In this document: positions 40,901 to 52,900 of the stretch, piece by piece
Layout of the letters: each line of letters starts with the position of its first letter
Position numbering within the stretch: the stretch's first letter is position 1
Source: Siphonodentalium dalli
Lineage: Eukaryota; Mollusca; Scaphopoda; Gadilida; Siphonodentaliidae
Direction of reading: 5' to 3'
Assembly: GCA_032622095.1 (NCBI GenBank)
Contig: CP136061.1
Coordinates: forward strand, 253,159,582 to 253,223,581
DNA: 64,000 nt
Program-made: the position numbers and the translations under genes
The notes under the pieces: model-generated
The model's database searches: none
What the model saw: the letters and a program-made list of their open reading frames with translations, nothing else
What the model was told of the DNA's origin: nothing

Positions 40901-43900
40901 TCTCCATTTTGGTAACCATCTGAGTCACCATCCTGAATTTAGATTAATATGGATAATAATATGTTAATCTAACATATCATGGTTGTCGAATGATTAGATA
41001 GTATAATTCATTCAAAATAAGGTTGCTAGTAGCCACCGATTTCAAACCGCTGTGAATAATTTAAGAGGCGAGTGTGAAAAATCATCAATTATTAGAATTT
41101 CAGTCGCCGTTTTGGGAGCCATCTTGGATTTTGAGGTCCAAATTGCACCGTCAAGAGGAAGTGTGATCCAATGGTCGCGAAACATAATCATTTCACTATC
41201 TAAATTTTCCTCCCAGACCCAATGCCAACTCTGAAATTGTTCATGGTTGCCATTTTGATGATTTCATCTCATTTTCGTCGTTTCATTCTCTCGAATTCTT
41301 GAGTATAAACAGCCATTGTTCACAAACTATTCATACTGTTTCATATCTCCATGTTATTACGCCAACACGGAGCAAATATATTCACCTATATTCACTAAAT
41401 CGCACATTAGGGGTGATATCAAAGAAAATTTGACAAATTTAAGTGATTTATCAATTTTGGCAACCATTTTGGTCGCCATCTTGAATACAGATGCACTTTT
41501 TTTGCTTGTAGTTATATGGCAATCTATATGTTTAAACCTGTTGCAAATGTTTGTAATTAAATTCAACTATTTTCTGGCTAACACTTGGCTTGAATTACAA
41601 AATCGATATTTGGTAAAATTTCATAGCATATTTATGAATTCACATTTTGACGACATTTTGTAGGAATAAGACCCAAAGTATGACATATTATCATGTTCAA
41701 ATGGTTAGGTATTCAAATTTATTTAATATTAAGTTGCTATTAGCCACCGATTTCAAACAACCGTGAATGTTTTAAGAGACATGTGTGAAAATTCATCATT
41801 TTCCCGAACTTCGGTCGCCATTTTGGTGGCCATCTTGGTTAAATGTGGTCAATTTTTCTGTCAAAGTGAAGCCTGTTATCATAGTATCACAACAGTAGAG
41901 AGATATTATACTTCCTACCATAAATTCACTACTAGCTATTAATCAAACTGATTCAGTGCCTACTCTGAAATGTTCGATGGCGGCCATTTTGATGACGTCA
42001 TAAATCCACCCAGTCGCGACCCCCAGGTGTCTAACATTTGTTTTCTGGTGCCCCAGATATCAAGCAACATCATGAGCATAGTGGCTATATTTCTTCACAA
42101 AATGCACACGGGAGCCAAAAAATGGACATAAGAGCCTCTACTAATAGACAATAACCTTCCTTTATTTTTATGGCAAGGAATGCACATTGATTTCATTAAA
42201 TTTCGAAATTCTTTAAAAATAAGTTTATTATATTTCACAAAATGGTTTAGATAATATGTTTATTATCAATATATCATTGTCCCACTCCTGTCTTCACTCT
42301 TCCAATGATAGAATATTCAAAATGCGCTGCAGCTCAGCAACCATCAGCATGCCCAATTACATGTTACTCTGCAAATAGACTTAAATCATAACGGTAACAG
42401 TTGAGGAGGGCTATAGCACCCCTAGGCAAATCTAGGAGGGCTATTAATAGCACCCCTGGATTTTCTAGACCGCCAGCCCTGATTATGAAATGTTCAGATA
42501 ATAAGTTCAACAAACGGTCATATGTCATTTGTTGAACTTATTAACCCTTTACCCAACAAACCGTCCAAAACCGGCCAAATAAAGCTTCAACAGCCTAAAA
42601 TATCTTCGGTCTGTCTCAATAGAACCATACAAATATGGATATCATTGGAACCGGCTCCTTGACCACATTGTGATAGTTACAGTTATGCCCTGTGCCAATG
42701 CATTCTCTTATATATGCGAGTCGACCATAGGTCGCCTCGCATATATAAGAGAATGCATTGGCCTAAAAAAAATCTTTTTTTAACACTTTTTACCATTTTT
42801 TCTTACATTCTTTAACAATTTTATAATTTTTAATGTGTTAAGCCAATGCATTCTCTTATATATGCGAGGCGACCTATGGTCGACTCGCATATATAAGAGA
42901 ATGCATTGGCACAGGGCCCTTCTGTTGGGTAAAGGACATTTCCCACCAATGAATATGAATCGTACTGCTCTTCTGCTATCTTTTTGTTTGTCTGTCTTCT
43001 GCTAATTGTTTTCCATGTGAGCAAACTTTTTATGGACTGTATAGACAGGAATTCTTTATTGGAATGTTGTAGTTGACCCATTAATTAAAGGGGCCGTGTA
43101 GTTAAATCAGAAATTAATAAATAACAGCTGCTCAATATCAAAGATTTCGGCCACAGGCCTTCCTCACTGATGATCCAAAATACACTTTCGGCTACATGTT
43201 ACAAGATTTCTTATCTAAAAATTTAGATAAGTAATCTTGTAACATGTAGCCGAAAGTGTATTTTGGATCATCAGTGAGGAAGGCCTGTCGCCGAAATCTT
43301 TGATATTGAGCAGGTGTTATATATCAAATGCTGAGGAATACTTTAGTTTGGTGAAAATAGGAAACCGGTTAACACCCTATCAGTCAGCTCTCCATATTGT
43401 AAGATTAAAATTTGTGAAAATTCCTCATCTGGGAGAAGCAGGCCGATTTCCACTTCTCAAGGTCAGTGTTCTTTTTACAGACCACCACATTTAAATCTTA
43501 GAGTTATTATTCTTTTTCCAGACCACCAATGTTAAATTTTAGAGTTATTGCTCTTTTTGCAGACCACCACTTTTAAGTTTTAGAGTTATTGTTCTTTTAA
43601 CAGACCACCAATGTTAAATTTTAGAGTTATAGTTCTTTTTGCAGACCACCACTATTAAATTTTAGTGTTATTGTACTTTTTACAGACGACTGATGTTAAA
43701 TGTTAGAGTTATCATTCTTTTTACAGACGAATGCTGACTGCCCGCTCTGCAGATTTCTGGACATGATGATTGTACCACAGATAATGTTCAACAAAGAGAA
43801 ACAGCCCAACCCGGTGTTCATTACCTGTGTTAAGGAGAATCTGCCATTGGTAAGCAGCTTCTAACCCTTTCTATACTAAATGGATTCTCCCATTCATTTA

Positions 43901-46900
43901 TAACGTATACATCGGAACAGTCTATTGTTCATTTTGAGGGATATTCGGGGAATAAAAACATATAATAGTGGAAGTTCAGAAGGATTCCTATTTGTTTGTG
44001 TGGAATTGTTTAGATAATATCTTATAAGAACTTATTATCTGAACATTTGCTACTGAATAACTACTCGTTGATGAGTAATGAGCATAGAAAGGGTTAAATT
44101 TATTATCTGAACAATCCTATAGGATAACAGAAAGTTGTGTCCTCAGAATATTAAACTGGACAAATGGCCTTGAATATCAAGTTTCAGGATATATCCCTGA
44201 ATTTCATTTCTCCTGAAAAATCAGCCATGTTCCGTCATACAAAAGGGCTTTGAAACTGGAAAAGTTAAATAGCAAAATAGTTTTCTTTTTCAAATGATAT
44301 TTGCTTTTGTTTCAGGTCTATTATTTTATACATTACAATCTATATAGGAAAGACCATTAGTGTTGAAACGATTAGTGGTTTTGAGGAATCGACTAGTCGC
44401 CAGAGGGAATCGACTACTAGTCGACTAGTCGGACCCCTTCCGAAACTTACCGTTGTGTGCTCATATAAGTATATAATTTGCCGTTTGTTTTGAGTACCAG
44501 TAACTAACTTTGCATTTTCGAACGCAAAGCAAGACGTGATTAAACACTATTTGCCGTGATTATTTGGCTTAATATCACTGAAGGTTAATAGGTAATTAAT
44601 TTGTCCCAGGTATATGATGTTTTATGACAATCAAATTACCATCCAGTTGATGTATGTATCTAAACGGTGGTGACAACACCTGATCAATCGCGGAAACGCT
44701 ACGGATTACGGAGTGGAAGCGCGTGCAACAATCAGAAACCGGTGCATTATTCTATATGTTTTGTGTAAAAATGTTCCTTTAAAATTGATATGGTATCATT
44801 GGTATGGTATACCGGGCCGTACCGGTTCTTACATACAATCGAACATCGTTGTTTTCGAACTTGCCCAGTGTGCTTGTCACCGGTTGACTTCACAAACGGG
44901 CGTACATGAAGAAATGCAAGATATTTTGAGAAATGAACTTCATCTCCGACAGTCAAACAAAAGTTACAATATAAATGTTATAACAGCTGTAGTGCGTACA
45001 AGCCCACTGGGGGGAAACTGTTTCACAAGAATCGATTCTATCGCCTATCGGGTTCCGTCTCTATCGAATTAAGTCCCGTCTCTTTCGCGACTTGAAACAA
45101 ATGTTTTCAAAGTTTTGACCTCCATTTATACACTAAATGTTAAAACAGAACGTATTTTACAAAAACTATCGCTAGATTGTGCGTAATTATTGGTGATAAT
45201 AATGCGAAGTCGGCTATTTTTTGCACACTCAGAAGAGTAATGTGTTTGTGTGTATTTCCTTTGTAAATTAAGCAGCATTTTGATGCTCCTTTTATCGGCA
45301 TTTTTACCTTTTAATTAGACTGAAATGTGTCTTCTTGTATGATCGAACACCATGACACGATTACAGCACAGCTCTCGATGGCTCCTCACAGTAAAAGACC
45401 CCCAAATTAATCCACCAAAAGAAGCAACCCAATGTTCCGATTCTAATGTGATTTTTATGTTCATGATCGGTTCTTTCGCCCCCCGTTTAATGCAATATTA
45501 TATTCGACCAGATAGTTAATTTGTGTTTCTAGTTGCCATATTACCATATATGGTTTAAACTATAGTCACAGCAACACCAATATGAGTTTTTTAGTAGTCC
45601 CAAAGCATCATAGGTTGGATATTAAAGATTATCGGTCGATCATCTTTAATATCTTACCTATGATCGTTTGGGACCACTAAAACTCATCTATTGAGTTACT
45701 ATGGCTACGTTTTAAACCATATATGACCATGTATTGTCATTGGGCAACTATAGATGTACAATCATATAATCTGATCGAATATGAATGTACTGTAAACAGG
45801 AACGAAAGAACCGATCGTGAACATAAACATCACAATAGAATCGGAACCTTTTGTTGCTTTTTGAGGCACTAATTTGAAGGGCGTGTACGGCGAGAAACCG
45901 TCGGGAGGTATTGTATTATAATTATCTAATGTTCAAACATAAAACTTGACAAGTTTCAGTCCAATTTAAAGTAGACAAGGCCGATAATCTGAGCATCAAA
46001 GTGCTGCTTAATTTTCATGGGAAATGCACCCACATGCACTACGTCTCTAACTGTGCACAACATGCAGCCGATTTTGCATTACTGCAGGGTTCGTACGGGT
46101 GCTTGAATATCTTGAAAGTGCTTGAATTTGGTTTTGGGGTTTTCAAGCCCTTGAAAGTCATTGAATTTTCCCTTAAACACCCTAAGGTGCTTGAAAGTGC
46201 TTGAATTTAGTCATCAAAGGTTGTCTTATTGACACACGCTTGCCGTCTTATACGCAGTATCAAGAAGCGTCGAAATTTTCAAGCGGCATCATATGATTGC
46301 CAGGTAGTCGGTTCGTTTCGCTATTCGTGCCGGTATTCCGCGATTTGCATTGACTCATTCTAAAAATATAACAATGGCGGCGCCCATGCTTTGAAATTAT
46401 CGCTAGTCTTTCGTTAAAATAACAATGGGAAAGTGTGTGTTCAACACTGCATGCTTATCGCACGAAACTTATTCTGGTTGGTTGCAACAAACGAACAACA
46501 ATAGGAAGGCAATGTGCGTGCTTTGTTGCAAAGAAATATATATTTCTGGGATGGGAGAATCAGCTTTGAAAAGTCATGTGAAGTCGACAAAACACGCTGC
46601 GAAAGTTCGACAGCTATCTGTCGTGACGGTGAATAACTTTTTCGCAAGGAATCTCAAGAACAAGTTCCCCATCGAACACATCAAATACTATGTCGCCTGT
46701 AAATATCACACGACCAACAGCATCCAGTTCAAATTCAAGTACGGGTATATACATGTACCTAGAAACTGATTGAATAATATTATATGTATCATTGTACTGG
46801 TATGAAGAAACTATGGATAAGTTGGATAAGACTGACACATGTGTGCATCTATAAGACTATATGAATAAAGACTTAGAAATTAATGTCTAAAAACTTGAGT

Positions 46901-49900
46901 GTTCATCTGATAGAAGTTATACAATACAACCCGTACAGGTATATTTCTTCTTCTCTTTACTTCATAAAGGTTATCAAGTTATCTATGGAAAATTCATCTG
47001 TTAGGATCATATTTTCTTTCCGCTATTTATGACCCTCTCTTTAGTACATAAATATGAAAGTTCATTAATTGGATGGGTATACTAGTTAATATTAAAACTA
47101 GTATACCCATCCAATTAATGAAATACAGGTAATAGTAGGGATTGTGTTATTATTTTATTCTTCATTCGAACAAAGCACAAGCCATGCATCAGATCATTTT
47201 GTTGGAGACTGGATACCCTTCCTTGTATTAAATGCAAATATTTATATAATCGGTAGTCTGAGGTGCTTGAAAATATTTTAACAAGTGCTTGAAAAGTCCT
47301 TGAAAAGTGCTTGAATTTGGTTTGAAATTCATAGTGGGAACCCTGTACTGTCATCAATAAACACGTATAAAGACATAATCTGTCGATTGTTATTGGAGAA
47401 TACATTCTGTTTTGACATTCAGTCTATAAACAACGGTCAAAACTTTGAAAATATGTTTTAGAAATCGCGAAAGAATTGGAACTTAATTCGATAGAGACGG
47501 AACCGGAAGGGCGATAGAATCGATTCTGGTGAAACAGTTTCCCCCCAGTGAAGCCTTTTATGCTTGCAGATGTCATGTACATATATCGGACACGGAATGT
47601 GGTAAAGTTCCCTGTAAATATATAGTCCGCATATATTAAAAATGGGCCATGCATTGCGTACATAATGTTGTTCCTTGTATTTTATTGCAAGGTCACGATA
47701 TGACATAGCTTAATCACGGACAGTCATTTTCCCGCCAAAACGCACGTGTTTTCACTGTTTGATTTGATCGCGTACATAATTGTCTCTCGTGCATGGTACA
47801 TTGTAAATATATATACAATTTTACTCGCGAGTCCCCGAATACACAATCGATCGTGTCAGTTTCAGAAATAAAACTGCGCAGACCGGCGATGTTAATAGTA
47901 CATTTCAATGCGATGTCGTAAGTTCTATATTTAGCCCGATTCCAGGAATTTGCGTCATCCAGATTACGTTTCTGGGAACAGCTTTGTCACCGCCCAATTC
48001 CATGAAGGATTTAAGTTTGAGGTGCTAAAATACATTGTAAGTTTTCACAAACACAGCCCATAAACGACGTGGGATTTCCGAAGTGACTCGTCAGTTTAGT
48101 TCGAAATACGCGACGCTATTCGATGCATAGCATGGCCGACCGCGGGTTGGCTTTATATTTATATCTATAATACAATATATCTAGAACGTGCGATCATATA
48201 CGCTCACCCATGCGTCAGTTGATGCATGTGGTGGTTGTAAAAAATATCACACAATTTTACAAATAAACTTTAAAGGTATACTGACATAGTGCTTCAATAA
48301 ACTATAATATATTGGATTTGTTATTAAACTTAAAACTTAATAATGTCACCTCGCAACTAACTTGATTGAAGTTGAGTCCTGCACACCTGCAAACACGTTG
48401 ACCAGTTATCACTCAGATCAATTCCGTCACGACGAAATAGACACGGTTGCGATAGGCGCTGATTCTTTGAAGTTGATTATCAAAGCCGGTCGTCTCAACT
48501 TCAAAGAATAAGCCGGCGCGGCACCGACAAATACATTGAGTTGAGGTCATTGGGTTTCGCGTTCGTGCACGACCACCAAATACTGAAAGCAGTTATCGCA
48601 TCAAAGGGACAACAAAGCAGGCTTTAGCAAGCTAATTGTGATTGTGTATTTCGATAGCCTGATTGTTTAAATTGTCCAGTAATTCGGCAACGGCACTGCT
48701 TTCGCGATGGCATAATGGTGGTGGGTGTATTCCGACTAGTCGACTAGCCGATTTCGGAATCGACTAATTTAATAATCGCGTCGATTTTGATTAGTCGATT
48801 AATCGTTTCAACACTAAAGACCATTGAATTGCATTACAATCTATATAGGAAAGAACATTACATTTTTATTGTTGTAAACTTAGCTGGGTAGAGAGAATTT
48901 TTAATGATTTATCACTCCCTCCAGTTTGCACCATACACAGTAAATAATAAATAATGATATTAATTTTCAGTTTGTTCGTGGATTGAGTCGACTTGATTAT
49001 AGACGTGCACCATATATTCAGAGACGGCTGAGAGATATCTTCAATATTTACTTAACGAAGTTCTCAGTGGTAAGATTACATGCTTGTTCCTTATATTCAT
49101 TGATCATAACTTGAGCGGCCTTAACTTCTTTTATCACGCATTTTCTTCCTTGGCAAAAATGGCCAATAAAACTTCTTCCAATCGTTTGAATTGGATACTC
49201 GACTTACGGACATTTCGCAACAACAAGGAAATTATCATATTTTACAACTGACAGCATTGAGATAATTCTTTCTAATATGTTGAAATTAATGTGCCATGGT
49301 GTAATTATAAGCAATCAATGTATATTTTGTTGCATTTATGGGATTATAAAATTGTAAGTGGTCGCACAACATACTTGGTATAATTTCACTTTGTATGTTG
49401 TAATTTTATAAGACCCTAAATGCAACAAATATACATTGATTGCATTTATAAACATGAAGAAAAAATTAAATGAATTATCATGTTTTGAATGTGAGTCATT
49501 TTCTGTTGAGTTAAAATATTTTTCTCTTTCAGAAACCACATCAGTCATCTGTGCATCCTTTAGTGGTATGTCATCATATTTTTTTATACCCCATGCAACG
49601 AAGTTAGGGGGGTATACTGGAATCAGCTTGTCCGTCTGTCGTCCGTCCGTGGACACAAATTTGTCCGGAGTTTTTCTCAGTCGTTTTTTGATCAATTTTT
49701 TGTGAAACTTGGCACAGACATCAATAATCATGGGAACCTGTGCACCTGCGATTATGACGTCTGTCGGACTTTTTTTGGTGGAGTTATCCCCCCTTTTTTT
49801 ACTTAGAAATTTTTTTGCAACATGCATAATTTTGTCCAAGCTTTTATTCCTATATTTTTAGGTCAATTTTTTAAAAACTTGGCACAGATATTTAATACCA

Positions 49901-52900
49901 TGGGAACCTGTGCACCTGCGATTATGACGTCTGTCTGACATTTTTTGTTGGAGTTATTCCCCTTTTTCGACTTAGAATTTTTTTTGCAACATGCATAATT
50001 TTGTCCGAGCTTTTATTCATACATTTTTCGGTCAATAGGTTTAAGATTAGGGTTAGGGTTGTGCACCTGCAATGGGAACTGTTATTTTATTTTTTTAACT
50101 ATAAAATGTTTACTGACATGTGAAACATCTTAGTATTTTAAAAACACGGGGGGTATCCTTAGTCCCATTTGGACAGTCACACCTCTAGTTTTAATAGGCC
50201 CGTTTTTTAAAACGGAACAAATTATGTTATTGGTTCGTCCGTCTGTCTGTCTGTGCATTCACTTATTTTGTAATTTCTGGATGATAACTTTAGTCAGTCT
50301 GAACTGAATGGAATTAAATTTAGTATGTGGGTTTATAGCCCAAAATACAGGTCAAGTTCGAATTTGGGTTCCGCCCTCCAATTTTCACTAGAGTTATGGC
50401 CCTTTGTTAAAATTACCACAGGCGTATTTTGCCACATCCTAGCGATGCTCTTGTTCTCTATCTTGTAATATTTACATAGCCCATGTGTGTGACACTAAAT
50501 CCTGTTTTGTGATTGGTCAACTGCCATTATGGCCATGCATTTCATATCCCATAAAACGCATCATAGCAGGAACCGACGTCACAACTTGTTGACCTAGATG
50601 ACTAACCCGGTCAATAGAATAATTGGGCGTGTTTTCTAAGTATGCGGCCATAGACCCTATCGATCGAAAATATTGGGCTAACTTATAGTGCTGCATGGTG
50701 TAATATATCCAAACTGCTGACATTTTAGAAAAGAAATTCAGCTGAGTTCATAGAAATTAATAAGAAAAAAGTTATATAAATATAAGATATGAATGTAGAT
50801 TTAGTGTGTTTTATTGTGGGGTATGTTGCTGTAGCCTTCGGAACAAATTTAGTGTGAACCACGTTGCGCTTTACAAAATGTACCCAATGGCTACATCCCA
50901 ACACCCTTCATTAAAACGCACTCAAACTACATATCAATTAATATTGATTTTATATATATATTTTCTTATATAATGTGATAATCAAGTTAAGACATTTTTT
51001 CGTTACTATTTTAGAATTTTAGATAGAGTTATCATGTATTGTACGCTTCGTAAGAACACGAGCCATGTTAATGTCACAAAATTATTATATTATACCAGTT
51101 AATTTGAAAATTTTTACCCTGTGCCAATGCATTCTCTTATATATGCGAGTCGACCATAGGTCGCCTCGCATATATAAGAGAATGCATTGGCCTAACAATT
51201 TTTTACAATTTAAAAAAAAAATTCTTGTATTCTTTAACAATTTTATAATTTCACCCATACAGAGCCCCAGACAAACATGAGCAGACGACACTCTTCTATA
51301 TGCTTCTATATATGTGTGGGGCTCCCTGCAGGGTAATGGATGTTTTTTATTTTATGTCCTAAAAATAGTAAGAAACATTTTTTTTTTTTTAAATGATAAA
51401 AAATTGTTAGGCCAATGCATTCTCTTATATATGCGAGGCGACCTATGGTCGACTCGCATATATAAGAGAATGCATTGGCACAGGGTAAAAAAATCCCGAC
51501 TTACGACTGGATTTGATATGGCGGGTCACATATAAACTATATAAAACTTGCTATAGGAGGAGATAGATCATCTTTAAACATGGTCTTTATTTACAGATTT
51601 GTTTAGCTGAATCCTTCGTGAGATCTCCGACTCCAGAAAGTGTGCAGTTCCGACACTACACAATAGAGCTTGTCCTAAATCTATTTGTTAATGTTAAAAA
51701 CTTCAACCTGCCTTCAACAGGTCTTATGGTATGTTTGTTAGCTGGTCCTAAATCTATTTGTTAATGTTAAAAACTTCAGCCTTCCTTCAACAAGTCTTAT
51801 GGTATGTTTGTTGGTCTTATGCAATATTTGTTAGTTTTATGGCATTTTTGTTGGTTTTGTAGTATTTTTGTTGGTCTAAACTCTATTTGTATCAACCTGA
51901 TAGTAAACAGAAGTTATAAGTACACATCATAGCATGATGCGGTCAGTGTGTACCATGAGCAGAAATAGAGTTTATTGAGACCCAAGGCATTTTTGTCAGA
52001 CGAAATGGACTTTTATCTGTAATTCCACTATTAAACAGTAATGTTTACATAACAATGGTGTTAACATGCAAAATCTCATTATTCGAGAGTTATTAATAAG
52101 GAAAGTCATTCTATTTTTTATGTGATCAGATTAATTTTGATATAACTTTATCTAAAGAGATGTCCTTTATTTCTTACACTTGTTTTCAGGGTCTTACATA
52201 CATCAATGAAGTTTTACAGAGGACCAACTCCAAAGAAGTTATTTCCAAGTAAGATTGCAAAATTTTAGATGCCTAATGTCCCAGATGGTTTCCAGATAAT
52301 ATCTTCAGTAATAATTATGAAATTAAACAATACTTGGTAGGTGAGCTTATTGGTTAGGGACACAGGTCAAGTTCAAATTTGTGTTCGGTGTGCAAATTTT
52401 TACCTGAGTTATGGCTCTTTACGACATAGAATAGGTTCTGTCAGAGTTATACCACCTTTTGACTTAGAATTTTGTTTCTAAAAAAGCCAATTTCTGCAAA
52501 AAGCCAACCTTTTCGGGGAACATTTGGCCAAGCAGACTTTTATTTATAAGGCAACTATTGAGATGGGAAACCATGCTATGGGTAGCAACAAAAATTATTT
52601 GTGCTATAGAAGTTGCCAATTTCCATGCCAGATAGATTCCGTAAGTTATCCTCTGTAATAATTAATAAAATAAAATATAAAAAATATGAAATGGGACCTT
52701 ATAAGTAAAGTCCAAATATGGGTAGAGCCTTTTGCCAGAGTTATATTACTTGTCTATTCAGCGTTTGCTGATTAAGTTCTAAATTACAACTTTAGTTCTT
52801 GTGATCCAAATGCGGGCAGGCTTCGGTGGGCACCTACAGATGGCAATAGCGCAATAACTTTAACAAATACAGTAATGCTCTTAAGTAATCAACTTCTTAA

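Larger units (their letters stand above)
34860..42481. mobile_element. 7.6-kb DNA transposon with ATTATG target duplication
   Basis: The ends read inward CAGGCCTGGGAATCTC (left) and CAGGGCTGGCGGTCT (right). Both continue with alignable CTAGAA-TTTCCA and TTAATAGCCC-CCT phrases. ATTATG is present on both sides (34854-34859 and 42482-42487). GGCGGGCT-type subterminal repeats are dense at the left end. It holds one candidate gene start (35261-35572) and is interrupted by a second 6.5-kb element. The superfamily is not clear: the CAGGG-like terminus resembles hAT, but I see six, not eight, matching flank bases. Confidence 0.75.
44358..48816. mobile_element. Foldback hAT-type element, 8-bp target duplication
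   Basis: It starts TAGTGTTGAAACGATTAG and ends with the complement (AATCGTTTCAACACTA). The 8-mer AAGACCAT flanks it exactly (44350-44357 and 48817-48824). The left arm (44358 to ~45635) and right arm (~45636 to 48816) are inverted copies that meet at a GATATTAAAGAT centre. The right arm carries a 1.26-kb insertion and an extra ~0.65 kb. ACTAGTCGACTAGTCGG motifs are subterminal. No transposase frame of its own; a 119-codon frame at 44713-45072 lies within an arm and looks accidental. Confidence 0.85.

Noticed and set aside
43320-43461. Possible extra MMS22L exon (open frame with GRFPLLK and a GTCAGT donor)
   Set aside because: The exons before and after join without a gap in the human alignment, and no acceptor in the right phase precedes it. 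The left part is the end of a palindromic MITE.
44713-45072. 119-codon ORF as a gene
   Set aside because: It lies in one arm of the foldback element and the mirrored arm does not keep the frame.
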